From Geminicoccaceae bacterium (GTDB lineage: Bacteria > Pseudomonadota > Alphaproteobacteria > Geminicoccales > Geminicoccaceae): a stretch of 64,000 nt of DNA. Positions 1 through 9,503 of this stretch are shown one piece after another; the first letter of the stretch is position 1, and every line of letters begins with the position of its first letter. The stretch is taken from positions 62,001 through 126,000 of the forward strand of contig JANQNY010000031.1 of the NCBI GenBank assembly GCA_028279345.1, read 5' to 3'. Under the pieces are notes generated by a model that saw nothing but the letters and a program-made list of their open reading frames with translations, did no database searches and was not told the DNA's origin. The position numbers and the translations under genes are program-made.

Positions 1-371
1 TCGCGCATGATCGGCGCAATCAGCCGCGTCGGTCGCACCACGTTCAGCAGATAGACCTCGAGGCCGCGGTGCCAGTCGTCGTCGGTGATGTCGAGCAGCG
101 GGGCGCGAGGGCCGTGGCCAGCGCTGTTGACGAGCACATCGATCCGGCCCCAGCGCTCCAGCGCGAGGCCGACGAGACGCTGCAGGTCTTCCGTGCGCTG
201 GTTCGAGCCCGTGACGCCAACGCCGCCCAGGCTCAGCGCGAGCGCCTCGCCCTTCCCCGAGGAGGAGAGGATGGCGATGCCATAGCCGTCGGCGGCGAGC
301 CGCCTCGCGCAGGCTGCACCCATGCCGCTGCCCGCAGCCGTGACAACGGCAACTCTTGTGCCCTCCACCAT
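1..371 (-). CDS. SDR family NAD(P)-dependent oxidoreductase (C-terminus beyond window)
   Basis: The minus strand translates from an ATG at 371 into the N-terminal ~123 residues of a short-chain dehydrogenase. A Rossmann start has a TAAGSGMGAA cofactor loop (a variant of TGxxxGxG), and further on IDVLVNSAG corresponds to the NNAG motif after beta-4. The catalytic Ser and YxxxK lie beyond the left edge, so the substrate cannot be guessed. A GGGAGA ribosome site sits about 10 nt before the ATG. The gene follows the M20 peptidase by 19 nt and is probably co-transcribed with it. It is truncated by the window edge, not broken. Confidence 0.85.
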   Translation of the reverse strand, partial: MVEGTRVAVVTAAGSGMGAACARRLAADGYGIAILSSSGKGEALALSLGGVGVTGSNQRTEDLQRLVGLALERWGRIDVLVNSAGHGPRAPLLDITDDDWHRGLEVYLLNVVRPTRLIAPIMR

Positions 372-390
372 CGCGCCGGTGTCTCCCTAT

Positions 391-1539
391 CTACTCCAAC
401 GTCATCAACAGGCCCGCAAGCAGCCGAGCGGCGCGCGGTAGGGTCGCCACGTGCAGGCGCTCTTCCAGTGTGTGGATGCCCTCGCCGGTGACGCCTAGTC
501 CGTCGAGGGTGGCGATACCGAGCGCGCCGGTGAAGTTGCCGTCGGAGCCGCCACCGGCGCTCCGGTGAGCCAGCTCGACGCCGAGCGCCGCGGCGATGCG
601 CTTCGCCTGCTCGTAGACCTCGAGAGTGCCGTCATCGGGCTCCCAGACCGGGCGGACCACGCCGCGCGTGACCACGAAACCGGTCCCGTCGGCTGCGATC
701 GCGCTGAGCCCCAGCATGCGCTCTACGCCTCGGTCGAGGTCATCCTGGCGTTTCGCCATGCTCAACGCTTCGCCCACACAGGTCGTGGCGACGCAGTTGA
801 CCCACTGGCCCCCTCGAACGACGCCGACGCTGAAGGTGCAGTCGTCGGTGGTCATGGCCTCGATGATGGGGATCTGCTCGGCCATGATGCGGATCGCGGA
901 ACGCCCCTCGTCGAGTGCGGCACCCGCATGGCTGGCGCGACCACGCGCCTCCAGGCTGAAGCGCGCGATGGCGTAGCGACCCGTCACACAGCTCCCGTCG
1001 GACCGCGTCGGCTCCGGCACCAGCACGTAGCGATGCTTCTTTGCGTCGGCCTCGATCAGCCCGCGGGTGCCGGGGCTGCCGATCTCCTCGTCGGAGGTGA
1101 GCAGCACGCGGATGGGCAAGGGCGTCTCCAGGCCGGCGGCCAGAATCTGCTTGATCGCCTCGAAGGCGGCGTACGTGCCGCCCTTCATGTCGACGACGCC
1201 GGGTCCGTAGCAGACCGCGCCTTCCCGCCGGAAGGGCAGGACGTCGAGCGTGCCTATCGGATGCACGGTGTCGAGATGCGCGAGGATCAGGACACCAGGC
1301 CTGCCCGGGTCTGGGTGGGGGAAGGAGGCGCGCAGGCAGTCGCCCAGGTCGCCGGGCCCTGCAATGTGCTCGATCTCGGCACCCAACGCCGCGAGCGTTT
1401 GCCCGGCGAGGCGCACCATGGCGCTGACCGCGGCCGCATCGTAGGTGGGGCTCTCGCGGCGGATCCAGGGTTCGAGGCCCTTGAGCATCGCCTCGGCGTC
1501 AACGGGGAGCACACTCAGATCGCAAGGCAGGTCGCGCAC
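391..1539 (-). CDS. M20 family metallopeptidase (glutamate carboxypeptidase-like)
   Basis: A 382-residue zinc-dependent amidohydrolase/peptidase of the M20 (ArgE/DapE/CPG2) clan. Visible motifs are ILAHLDTVH (first metal His and catalytic Asp), VVDMKGG (bridging Asp), TSDEEIGSPGTR (catalytic Glu pair), EPTR, and a late HRSAGGGSDGN metal-ligand region. A dimerisation domain with RASHAGAALDEGRSAI lies between the catalytic halves, as in glutamate carboxypeptidase. No signal peptide is evident, so it is likely cytoplasmic. The start is GTG at 1539; a GTG at 1512 is an alternative. It lies between the ABC-2 permease and an SDR on the same strand. Substrate is unknown. Confidence 0.88.
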   Translation of the reverse strand: MRDLPCDLSVLPVDAEAMLKGLEPWIRRESPTYDAAAVSAMVRLAGQTLAALGAEIEHIAGPGDLGDCLRASFPHPDPGRPGVLILAHLDTVHPIGTLDVLPFRREGAVCYGPGVVDMKGGTYAAFEAIKQILAAGLETPLPIRVLLTSDEEIGSPGTRGLIEADAKKHRYVLVPEPTRSDGSCVTGRYAIARFSLEARGRASHAGAALDEGRSAIRIMAEQIPIIEAMTTDDCTFSVGVVRGGQWVNCVATTCVGEALSMAKRQDDLDRGVERMLGLSAIAADGTGFVVTRGVVRPVWEPDDGTLEVYEQAKRIAAALGVELAHRSAGGGSDGNFTGALGIATLDGLGVTGEGIHTLEERLHVATLPRAARLLAGLLMTLE

Positions 1540-1557
1540 TGGTCCATCCGGTCGGGC

Positions 1558-2403
1558 TCAGGGCCTAAGCTTGTAGCCGATGCGGACGAGATAGAGGGTG
1601 AAGCGCCAGAGCGCCACGTTGAGCGCGATGAGGATGACCGCGCCGATCCACAAGGTGCCGTCGGTATAGCCGGTGAGCGCATAGCGCAGGCCGTCGATCA
1701 TGTAGAAGAACGGGTTCAGGTGCGCGACCCACCAGAACGCGGAGGGCAGGTCTTCGACCGCATAAAACGTGCCCGAGAGGAACGACAGGGGCGTGATGAC
1801 GAAATTGGTCACCGCTGCCATCTGGTCGAACTTCTCCGACCAGAGTGCGGTCAGGAGTCCCATCAACGATAGGGAGAGGCTCGCCGCCAGTACATAGAAG
1901 GGAATGAGCCACGCCGCGTGAACGCCGGCGCCGACGAACGGCACCATCGTCAGCCAGACGGTGAGGCCGACGAGGACGCCGCGGGTGACGCCGCCCATGG
2001 CGACGCCGGTCACTAGCTCGCCATGGCTCAGGGGCGGCATCAGATAGTCGACGATGTTGCCCTGCACCTTGGCGATGCCGATCGAAGAGGAGGTGTTGGC
2101 AAAGGCGTTCTGGATGATCGCCATCATGATCAGACCGGGCGCCAAGAACTCGACGAAGGACAGGTCGCCGATGGTGCGACCGCTGCGGCCGAGCGCCAGG
2201 GTGAAGACAGCGAGAAAGAGTAGCGTCGTCACCATTGGTGCCAGCACGGTCTGCGTCAGCACCTTGAAGAAGCGCTGCACCTCCTTCTGGTAGAGCGTCC
2301 AAAGCCCCAACCAGTTGACGTCGAACGGTGTGCCGAACGTGGGCGCCTGCGGGTCTGTTTCCGCCGTTGGGTCGGCCGGCAACTGATGATCTGCGGTGCT
2401 CAT
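1558..2403 (-). CDS. ABC-2 type transporter permease
   Basis: A 281-residue integral membrane permease with about six hydrophobic segments. Its layout is that of the ABC-2 exporter family (capsule, drug and heme exporters): FLAPGLIMMAIIQNAF near the first helices, then LSFLSGTFYAVEDLP and FWWVAHLNPFFYMIDGLRYALTG near the end. The last block is the typical conserved C-terminal signature. The start at 2403 has GAGGAA directly upstream; the longer frame reaching 2436 runs into the end of tamB. No ATPase partner is encoded nearby, so either the ATPase is elsewhere or the gene was separated from it. It trails tamB by 29 nt. Confidence 0.9.
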   Translation of the reverse strand: MSTADHQLPADPTAETDPQAPTFGTPFDVNWLGLWTLYQKEVQRFFKVLTQTVLAPMVTTLLFLAVFTLALGRSGRTIGDLSFVEFLAPGLIMMAIIQNAFANTSSSIGIAKVQGNIVDYLMPPLSHGELVTGVAMGGVTRGVLVGLTVWLTMVPFVGAGVHAAWLIPFYVLAASLSLSLMGLLTALWSEKFDQMAAVTNFVITPLSFLSGTFYAVEDLPSAFWWVAHLNPFFYMIDGLRYALTGYTDGTLWIGAVILIALNVALWRFTLYLVRIGYKLRP

Positions 2404-2432
2404 GGTTCCTCGGCCGCGCGCTCGCACGACCC

Positions 2433-5400
2433 TCAATAATCCCAGCGCCAGCGAAGGCCAACGCTGCCAGTCTGATCTTCGTTGACCCGCGCTTCAGCCT
2501 TGATGCGCGGCGACAGCTCCACTTCGACACGCGCCCCGCTATTGCCTTCCTGCAGCCCTTGCTCCAGCTCCAAGAAGACATCCTCCGTCACGTATAGGCC
2601 GCCGCGCAAGGTGGCGCTGTCGAAGTCCTCGCCGCCGATCTCGAAGGTATCGAGCCCCAGGCCCGAGCGAAACGTGCTGTCCAGGCCCCGTCCGCCGCGC
2701 AGCTCCCGAATGGCCGAGGCGAGTTTGAGCGTCTGGAAGGAGTTCAGGTTGTCGTAGTCCTGACCGAAGATGAGCTGCGACAAGACCTCGTCCTCCGGCA
2801 GCGGCGGCTCACTCGAGAAGGAGACCTCCGGATCGAGTGCCGGCCCCTGGACGCTCAAGATGGCGGTGTACTCGCCGGCCGGCACCGTCGCTTCGATGTC
2901 GAGGAAGGGATCGGGCGGGTAGTCGCCGGTGAAGCGGATCTCACCCTGGCGGAACTCGAAGCGGTTCTGCAGCAGGTTGATGTAGCCACGGCGATACTCG
3001 ATCAAGCCGACGACCTCGGGCTGGGTCGCCTCGCCGGTGACCTCGACACGACCCTCCCACTCCGAGGCAAGGCCGAGGCCGCGCACGAACAGGCGACCCG
3101 GGATCTCGACCACGACGTCGAGATTGACGAGGCCGGCTTCTTGGGTCGGCGCTTCTCCTTCCGCCTCTTCCTCAAGCTCCTGTTTGGTCACCACGTCCAG
3201 CGTCGCAAAGTCCGCAGCACCGCTGCCGGGCGAGATAGTGATGTCGCCGCTGTCGACCCTGAGCCGGCTGCGGACGTCGATGCCGCCCGTGTCGCCCGTG
3301 ACATCCGCATCACCACTCATCTGGATGAACACGTCCTCACTCTGCAGCACGGCGAATCGGGTCATCGTCGCTGCCAGATCGACGTCGAGGCCGCCGCCGA
3401 AAGAGACATCCCCCCGTCCCTCAATCCGGCCGCCGCGACCGTCGCCGGCGGCGAGACGCGCCAACTCGATCCGATCGGCCGTGCCGCGGACATCGAGCTC
3501 AATGCCCTCGACCAAGACGCCCGCGGTAACATCGACCAGCCGCGCGTTGCTGGTTTGTAGCTGGCCGTCGAGGACCGGCTGCGCGGTGGTCCCGCCGGCG
3601 CTCAGATTGACATTGATCGTGCCGGAGACCTCTTGGCCGTCGAGGCCGTACCAGTTCCCCGCGCGCGCCAGATCGATGTTCCCGGCGACGCGCGCATCGA
3701 GCGGCAGCGGGTCGGCGACGGTGAAGGCAAACGGTTCAAGCGAGAACTGTATCGGCAGCCGTGCTTCGGCCTGCAGGGGCGGCGAGCCCAGGCCGTCGAG
3801 CGCCACCGTCGCGTTGAGATCGCCGCCGCCGAGCCGCACATCCGCGTTGATGGCGACCGTCGCGTCCGCCTCATCCGTCTCCTCGTAGGGCTCCAGCCCT
3901 TCGACGCTGAGCCCGCCAACGATTTGGGGTGCTGCCGGCGTTCCGCTGAGCGTCCAGCGGCTTTCGACGGTCCCGTTGAGCGGTGGCGCGCCGAAGGGCT
4001 CGAGCGTGCTGAGCTGGAGCGCGGTGAGCTCCAGGCTGCCGTCGACGGCATTCTGGGTCTTGGTGCCCTGCGCCCGCAGGCGCGCGGTGTCGATCTCGAG
4101 TTCGAGACCGTCGAGCTCGATCGTGTCGCTCTCGAGCCGGACCGTCGCCGGTGCCGTCAAGCGCATCGGCACGTCGGCGACCTCGCCGGTGAGGCGTTCG
4201 AGGGTAGCGCGCGTCGACTGGGCGTCGCTGCTGACATTCGCGCGGCTTTCGACGCGGAACGGGTCGGGCAAGGTGCCATTGGCGGTGAGGTCGATGCCGA
4301 GGGCCGCCAGATCGCCGCTCACGCTCAGCCGCGCCGCTTCGACCTCTGTGGCCCCTTGAACGACGCCAGACGCGGTGAGGTCCCCATTCAATCGCATCGC
4401 GCCCGTGAGATCCTCGCCCCTCGCCTGGAGTTCTACGCGCGCGACCTCGACGCCCGCCGCCTCCAGGCCGCGGACGTTGAAGCTTGCCGTGGCTCCTTGC
4501 GTGGTGGTGCTGTCGAGTGCGAGCGCCAAGTCGACCGTGCCGCCGAGCGGGATGCCCAGCCAGGTTCCAAGACGCCCGAGGTCGGCATCGCCCTGCACTT
4601 GGCCGTCGGCGCTGGGGCCCGAAGGCACGAGGGTCAGCCCCCCCGCGAGCCGCGCGCCGGGCGCGTTCAGCGCCAGGTCGTCGAGCGTCACCTGCTCCGG
4701 CGAAGCCGCGTATTCGGCCCGGAGCGTGAGCGCTTCGCCGCTGTGCGCCAATCGAGCATCCAGATCACCCTCGACGCCGCTCGGGGTTCCCGTCGCGTTC
4801 AGCGCGACAGTCGTCTCCGCGAAGGTCACCTCGCCAACCCTGACGCCCGTGCCGTCAAGGTCCGCGCTGGCCTCGAAGCGCTCCACCCCTCCCTCTGCTT
4901 CTAGGTCCAAGCGCACCTCACCCGCGAGCGCTTGGCCGAGCTCGTCGCCGACCGGTACGAGCGACGGCACGACGACGTTGGCTTCGAGACGCCCTTCCTG
5001 GCTGTCGAGTGCGACCTCACCCGTGGCATCGACAGTGAGCCCCGCACCGGCAAGCGCGAAGCGCTCCAGCCGGACCTGCGGTAGCGGATCGAGTTCGACC
5101 TCGACGTCGAGTTCCGGGGCCGCGCCGAGCAAGGCCCCGGCCGGTACGGGGAGCTGGGCCAGCTCGGTACCCGTGAGCGAGAGGGTGACCTGCCCACGAC
5201 CGAAGCTGTCCTCCAAATCGGCCGCCACGTTCGCGCTGAGCGCACCCGACGGTGCGGCCGGGTTGAGGGCCTGAAACACCTCGAGCCGCGGCACGGCGAG
5301 CGTGGCTTGGGCATCGAGCGCACCGGAGCCCAGATCACCCTCCGCGGCGGCATCGAGATCGAGCATCTCGCCTTGGACGGCGAACTCGCGCAACGCGAAC

Positions 5401-6728
5401 GGCCCGCCGGGCTGGAGGGAGCCCGCGGCCCTGAGCGAGAGATCGTCTTCCAGGCGGCCGCTGCCCGTGCCGAGCGACAAGGCGTCTACGTCGCCGTCGA
5501 GCGCGAAGCGGACCGTTCCGTCCGGCTCGCCCTCGATATCCAGCTCCTGGCTCAGCTCGGCGATCTGCGCTGCGCCGATCGTCAAGCCGCGGCCGTTCAA
5601 GGTGACGGTGCCCGGCGGCAGCGGCAGCGGCCCGTCGAGGGTCGCCGTGAGATCGAGTTTGCCCGCGAGCGGCATGCCTGCCAGCGGCGTAAGAGCCGCG
5701 AGGTCGGGCGCGGCAGCGGCGAGATCCGCGCTCAGCGCACCGTCGGCGAGGCGCGCATCACCCTGGAGGTTCAGCCAGGCCGCCGTGATGGCGATGCGGT
5801 CGATGACGGTGGCGCCTTCGGCATGCCCGGCCCGCAGCTCGAAGGTGACCGGCTCTTCCACGAGCGGGGCCAGCTGGCTGGCACTGATGTCCGGACCCGC
5901 CGTCACGCGACCCTCGACGGCGACGCCCAGCGGCTCGGGATAGGTAAGGTCGATCTGCGTCGCGAGGTCCGCGAGGGTGCCCGCTTCGACCGCCAGATCG
6001 CCGTTCCAGTCGGCCAGAGGACCGCTGCCCGTAAGACCTAGTGTCAGGGGCTCGATCCGCGGCTCGCCGGTGAGCGCGCTGAGAAGGCCCGATCGCTCGT
6101 CGGCCGAGACGTCCAAGGTCAGCGACGATGCGGCCAGATCAAGCGCCGCGTCCAGCGATGCCTCCAGCCCGTCGCGGTCGGTTCGCTCGACGTCGAGCAA
6201 CGCTCGCGCGTTGGTCCCCGTCCCCGCATCGAGCGATCCGGCGATGTTGAGCGTGAGTGCTTCACCGAGGACCGGCTCGCCGAGTTCCAGCGCGTCGACC
6301 CGCAGCTCATCGACCACCACGGGGAACACGCGCTGGGGTAGCTCGAAGGGCGGCGCGTCCTCAGGCTCGGGCGTGTCCGAAGGTGCGGGCAGCCTTACGA
6401 CGGCCACCCGTTCGACCACGAGCGCGTCGATCTGGGCGCGCCCGCGCAACAAGTCGGCCGGTGTCCAGGCGAAGCGAAACCGCTCGACCTCGAGCCACGG
6501 ACCGTCGGCGTCGGCAACGACCACGCGATCGACCGCCAGCCGGCTGGGGAGGCCAGCGGACAACCCTTCCACTGTGACACCAGGCACCAGCCGGTTGACC
6601 GCATCTTCGGCGAGGGCACGCACCGAGGGGCTCTGCAGCGCAGCGAGGGCCAACACCACCACCGCGACCACCACCAGGACCAGACCGGCGAAGAGCCCGA
6701 GCAGCCGCAAGAGCAAGCGCGCGATCAT
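2433..6728 (-). CDS. tamB: Translocation and assembly module subunit TamB
   Basis: A 1431-residue AsmA-like periplasmic protein anchored by an N-terminal membrane helix (about residues 5-28). A very long, low-complexity beta-rich body is typical of TamB, with endlessly repeated LxGxLxLxxxGxxxxPxxxGxLxxxxL-like strands. The C-terminal DUF490/TamB domain is clear (YINLLQNRFEFRQGEIRFTGD, PPDPFLDIEA, LSQLIFGQD, ending in the DxxxG-x-LRWRWDY tail). TamB works with TamA in outer-membrane protein insertion and/or lipid transfer between membranes. The start lies one nucleotide beyond the tamA stop, so the pair is translationally linked. Length is normal for the family. Confidence 0.95.
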   Translation of the reverse strand: MIARLLLRLLGLFAGLVLVVVAVVVLALAALQSPSVRALAEDAVNRLVPGVTVEGLSAGLPSRLAVDRVVVADADGPWLEVERFRFAWTPADLLRGRAQIDALVVERVAVVRLPAPSDTPEPEDAPPFELPQRVFPVVVDELRVDALELGEPVLGEALTLNIAGSLDAGTGTNARALLDVERTDRDGLEASLDAALDLAASSLTLDVSADERSGLLSALTGEPRIEPLTLGLTGSGPLADWNGDLAVEAGTLADLATQIDLTYPEPLGVAVEGRVTAGPDISASQLAPLVEEPVTFELRAGHAEGATVIDRIAITAAWLNLQGDARLADGALSADLAAAAPDLAALTPLAGMPLAGKLDLTATLDGPLPLPPGTVTLNGRGLTIGAAQIAELSQELDIEGEPDGTVRFALDGDVDALSLGTGSGRLEDDLSLRAAGSLQPGGPFALREFAVQGEMLDLDAAAEGDLGSGALDAQATLAVPRLEVFQALNPAAPSGALSANVAADLEDSFGRGQVTLSLTGTELAQLPVPAGALLGAAPELDVEVELDPLPQVRLERFALAGAGLTVDATGEVALDSQEGRLEANVVVPSLVPVGDELGQALAGEVRLDLEAEGGVERFEASADLDGTGVRVGEVTFAETTVALNATGTPSGVEGDLDARLAHSGEALTLRAEYAASPEQVTLDDLALNAPGARLAGGLTLVPSGPSADGQVQGDADLGRLGTWLGIPLGGTVDLALALDSTTTQGATASFNVRGLEAAGVEVARVELQARGEDLTGAMRLNGDLTASGVVQGATEVEAARLSVSGDLAALGIDLTANGTLPDPFRVESRANVSSDAQSTRATLERLTGEVADVPMRLTAPATVRLESDTIELDGLELEIDTARLRAQGTKTQNAVDGSLELTALQLSTLEPFGAPPLNGTVESRWTLSGTPAAPQIVGGLSVEGLEPYEETDEADATVAINADVRLGGGDLNATVALDGLGSPPLQAEARLPIQFSLEPFAFTVADPLPLDARVAGNIDLARAGNWYGLDGQEVSGTINVNLSAGGTTAQPVLDGQLQTSNARLVDVTAGVLVEGIELDVRGTADRIELARLAAGDGRGGRIEGRGDVSFGGGLDVDLAATMTRFAVLQSEDVFIQMSGDADVTGDTGGIDVRSRLRVDSGDITISPGSGAADFATLDVVTKQELEEEAEGEAPTQEAGLVNLDVVVEIPGRLFVRGLGLASEWEGRVEVTGEATQPEVVGLIEYRRGYINLLQNRFEFRQGEIRFTGDYPPDPFLDIEATVPAGEYTAILSVQGPALDPEVSFSSEPPLPEDEVLSQLIFGQDYDNLNSFQTLKLASAIRELRGGRGLDSTFRSGLGLDTFEIGGEDFDSATLRGGLYVTEDVFLELEQGLQEGNSGARVEVELSPRIKAEARVNEDQTGSVGLRWRWDY

Positions 6729-6729
6729 C

Positions 6730-8589
6730 TCAGAAGGCCTGACCCAAACTCAAGTAGATCTGAAAACGGTCGTCGAAGGGGCGTGGATCGATCGGCACGG
6801 CGACGTCGAAGCGCACCGGCCCGACAGGTGTGAAGTAGCGCAGACCCAGTCCGGCGCCCGCCTCCAGCTCCGAGATGCTCTCGGGGAACGAGGGCTCGAA
6901 CGCACGACCGGCGTCGATGAAGCCGACGACGCCGATGGTCTCGGTAACGCTGTAGCGGACCTCGCTCGACAGCTCCAGGAGCGACCGACCGCCGATCGGC
7001 TCGTTGTCGTCGTCGAGCGGTGAGGCGAACTGGAACTTGATACCCCTGACGGAGCCGCCGCCGCCGGCGTAGAAGCGGCGATTGGCCGGGATCGCGTCGC
7101 GGTCCGCGCCGACGATGGAGCCGAGTGCGCCTCGAAAGGCCAGCACCACCCGGGGGCTCTCGGTGACCTTGAAGTAGGTCGACCCGTCGAGGCGGACGCG
7201 TTGGAAGGTGAGGTCGCGATTGAGGATGTCCCAGAACGGGGCGCCGCGGACGCGTGCGCGCACGCCGCGGGTCGCGTCGAGCGGGTTGTCGGTGTTGTCG
7301 TAGCGGAGCGTCGCCGGCAGGAAGAACAGGCCGAAGGTTTCTGTGCCTTCGTTGTCCGTCACCTCGCTGTAGTCGAAGCCGACGCCCAGCGAGCCGTCGA
7401 GACGCTCGTTGAAGCGCTTCTCCAAGCCGATCGACGCCGTTGCCGACTTGCTTTCGAAGGCATCGGTATCCTCGCGCGTCAGCGCCGCTTCCGAAAGCAG
7501 CGCGGTGTCGAGCCCGATGATGTCGGGTTGGCGCAAGCGCACCTCGCCGGTCTGCTCGAGGCGGTCGACGTCGGCGCGCACGCGGAACTGCTCGCCGCCG
7601 CCAAAGATGTTGCGGTGTTCCCAGGCTACGTCGGCGCCCGGCCCCGCATCGCTTTCGTAGCGGATGCCGCCGCTGATGGTTCGGTGTTTCCGCTGCTCGG
7701 TGACGATCGTTACGGGCGCCAGGCCGTCGGCCGGCGGCGTTTCCGGGAGATTGACGTCCACCAGGCGAAAGAGCCCGGTACTGACCAGCGCCCGCCGCGT
7801 GTCGATGACGAGTTCCGGGGTGTAGGCTTCGCCTTCCTTCCAGTCCACGCGTCGCTCGAGCAGCTTGCGGTCGATCCCCTCGGTGCCCTCGAAGGTGACC
7901 GCACCAAGCCGGACAGGCGGCCCCGGGCGCACTTGTAGCGTCACCTCCAGCGTCTTCGCCTCTCGATCGATGATCGCGCTGCGGTCATCGGCGGTGGCAT
8001 AGGCGTAGCTTGCGGCGAGCGCGTCCGAGATGAGCTTCGCTTCCGCGTCGAGTACCCGCTGCGCAATCGCCGGGCCGCCGATCTCCACGCCGAGCTCGGC
8101 GGGCGTCGGTGCGGTGTAGCCGGGCGCGTCACCGACCACGTCGATCGTGAGCGAGGTGAGCGTGTAGCGCTCGCCGGGATCAACCGTGAACGTCACCTCG
8201 GCCGGCCCGCCTTCAGTGCTGGGTGCGGTGACGTTGGGCTCGACCTCGCCGTCGTAGTAGCCCTCACCGCCGAGCGCTTCCACCAGGCGTTCGGAATCGG
8301 CTCGTGCCCTCCGGCGGAGCGCCAGGAACGAAGGTGGCTGGTCGGCCTCACCGGCGACGCTCTCGCTGACGGTCTGCAGATACTCCCGAAGCGCTTCGTC
8401 GGTGCCGGCGATGGTCACGGTGTAGGGGACGGGCTCGCCGGTCCGCACCTCAGCCGCCGCTTCGTCGAGCGGGTCAGTCCCCCGACGCCCGGTGCAGCCG
8501 CCCACCAGCAGCAGGACGAGCGCGCAGGCGATGAATATGCGGTACGGCGCGACGCCCGCAAGACGCTCGGATGTTGTGGGGCAATTCAA
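6730..8589 (-). CDS. tamA: Outer-membrane assembly factor TamA (Omp85/BamA superfamily)
   Basis: POTRA repeats in the first ~250 residues are followed by a 16-strand-type Omp85 barrel. The barrel carries YAGGGGSVRGIKFQF (the conserved loop-6 region with RG motif), SSEVRYSVTETIG, FIDAGRAF and a terminal aromatic strand ending in QAF. The reading frame stays open far upstream, but that part is the antisense of the phosphoesterase frame. No ATG precedes the hydrophobic leader, so I take a TTG at 8589. It overlaps the TGA of the phosphoesterase and gives 619 residues. The leader ends in LLLVGGC, a lipobox-like sequence unusual for an Omp85 protein. tamB follows directly. Confidence 0.9.
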   Translation of the reverse strand: MNCPTTSERLAGVAPYRIFIACALVLLLVGGCTGRRGTDPLDEAAAEVRTGEPVPYTVTIAGTDEALREYLQTVSESVAGEADQPPSFLALRRRARADSERLVEALGGEGYYDGEVEPNVTAPSTEGGPAEVTFTVDPGERYTLTSLTIDVVGDAPGYTAPTPAELGVEIGGPAIAQRVLDAEAKLISDALAASYAYATADDRSAIIDREAKTLEVTLQVRPGPPVRLGAVTFEGTEGIDRKLLERRVDWKEGEAYTPELVIDTRRALVSTGLFRLVDVNLPETPPADGLAPVTIVTEQRKHRTISGGIRYESDAGPGADVAWEHRNIFGGGEQFRVRADVDRLEQTGEVRLRQPDIIGLDTALLSEAALTREDTDAFESKSATASIGLEKRFNERLDGSLGVGFDYSEVTDNEGTETFGLFFLPATLRYDNTDNPLDATRGVRARVRGAPFWDILNRDLTFQRVRLDGSTYFKVTESPRVVLAFRGALGSIVGADRDAIPANRRFYAGGGGSVRGIKFQFASPLDDDNEPIGGRSLLELSSEVRYSVTETIGVVGFIDAGRAFEPSFPESISELEAGAGLGLRYFTPVGPVRFDVAVPIDPRPFDDRFQIYLSLGQAF

Positions 8590-9383
8590 TGGGCGCCGCC
8601 TGTCTGCAGGAAGCGGACGTCGTCGCCTTCGAGGACGGCAGCCGTCAGGCAGTTCGTCCAATGGGCGCCGGTGTCGATACCGATCCGATTGGGCCGCACG
8701 ACCGGCTGCTCCACGACCGTGTGTCCGTGCACGACGATGGCGCCCAGATCCTCGGTGCTCGAAAGGAACGGTTCGCGGATGCTCACCAGGTCGTGGAATT
8801 CCTGCTCGGCGATCGGCGTTCCGGGTCGCACGCCGGCATGGACGAAGAGGTAGGCACCTTGCCGGTGCATCGTGACTAGCTCCACGAGGAACCTGGTGTG
8901 TGCAGGCGGCATGCGACGCAGGAGCTGCCGGCGTACGGCGGCGACCCGTTCGGGCTCGGCGAGCAACGGCAGCTCGTTGACCCCGTAGCTGCGCAGGGTC
9001 GCATCGCCACCGGACTGGAGCCAGGCGCGCGCTAGGCGCCCGCCTCGGACAAATTCGCGCAGCCACCAGTCATGATTGCCGATGACGAACTGCCGCCGCA
9101 GCGGTGCTGGCGGCAGGCCTACCAGGAAGTCGAGCACGCGCTTGCTGTCTGGCCCCCGATCGACATAGTCGCCCAGATAGACAACCGTCACACGACCTTC
9201 GATGGGGCGCGCGTCGATGTCTCCAGCGATCCGCTTTTCCAGCTCGCGGACGAGGTCGAGGCGGCCGTGGATGTCGCCGATCGCATACACCCGTTCGTCG
9301 GGTGGCAGCCTGGGTGAGCGATGGGCTACATCGACCGATGTCGCGTGCGACGTGATCCCCAGTTGCCGCAGCCAGCTCAGCAA
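8586..9383 (-). CDS. Metallophosphoesterase (ApaH/PPP-like serine/threonine phosphatase family)
   Basis: A 265-residue calcineurin-type phosphoesterase with all signature blocks in order: YAIGDIHGRLD (GDxHG), VVYLGDYVDRGPDS (GDxVDRG), VIGNHDWW (GNHD), FVHAGVRPG and VVHGHT (GH). The blocks match the bacterial PPP/diadenosine-tetraphosphatase branch. Likely a cytoplasmic protein phosphatase or nucleotide hydrolase; the two cannot be separated by eye. It heads the minus-strand run that continues into tamA, sharing 4 nt with the proposed tamA TTG start. It diverges from the outer-membrane barrel gene across about 120 bp. Confidence 0.88.
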   Translation of the reverse strand: MLSWLRQLGITSHATSVDVAHRSPRLPPDERVYAIGDIHGRLDLVRELEKRIAGDIDARPIEGRVTVVYLGDYVDRGPDSKRVLDFLVGLPPAPLRRQFVIGNHDWWLREFVRGGRLARAWLQSGGDATLRSYGVNELPLLAEPERVAAVRRQLLRRMPPAHTRFLVELVTMHRQGAYLFVHAGVRPGTPIAEQEFHDLVSIREPFLSSTEDLGAIVVHGHTVVEQPVVRPNRIGIDTGAHWTNCLTAAVLEGDDVRFLQTGGAH

Positions 9384-9503
9384 GGCGCGTTTGCCTCAGT
9401 CATGTGGCCTGAATGACACGGGTTTTACCTTGGGCTAGGGCGAACTGTTGCGTTAAGAATGGTAAGGAAGCGTTTGAGCGTACTGAGGTTCCGGGATTGC
9501 GTC

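Noticed and set aside
3633-4904. A 423-residue plus-strand frame opposite tamB
   Set aside because: Arises from the repetitive tamB codon pattern; no protein features.
8590-9066. N-terminal extension of TamA by 159 residues
   Set aside because: It overlaps the phosphoesterase gene in another frame on the same strand and is Arg/Pro-rich with no homology; the leader peptide marks the true start.
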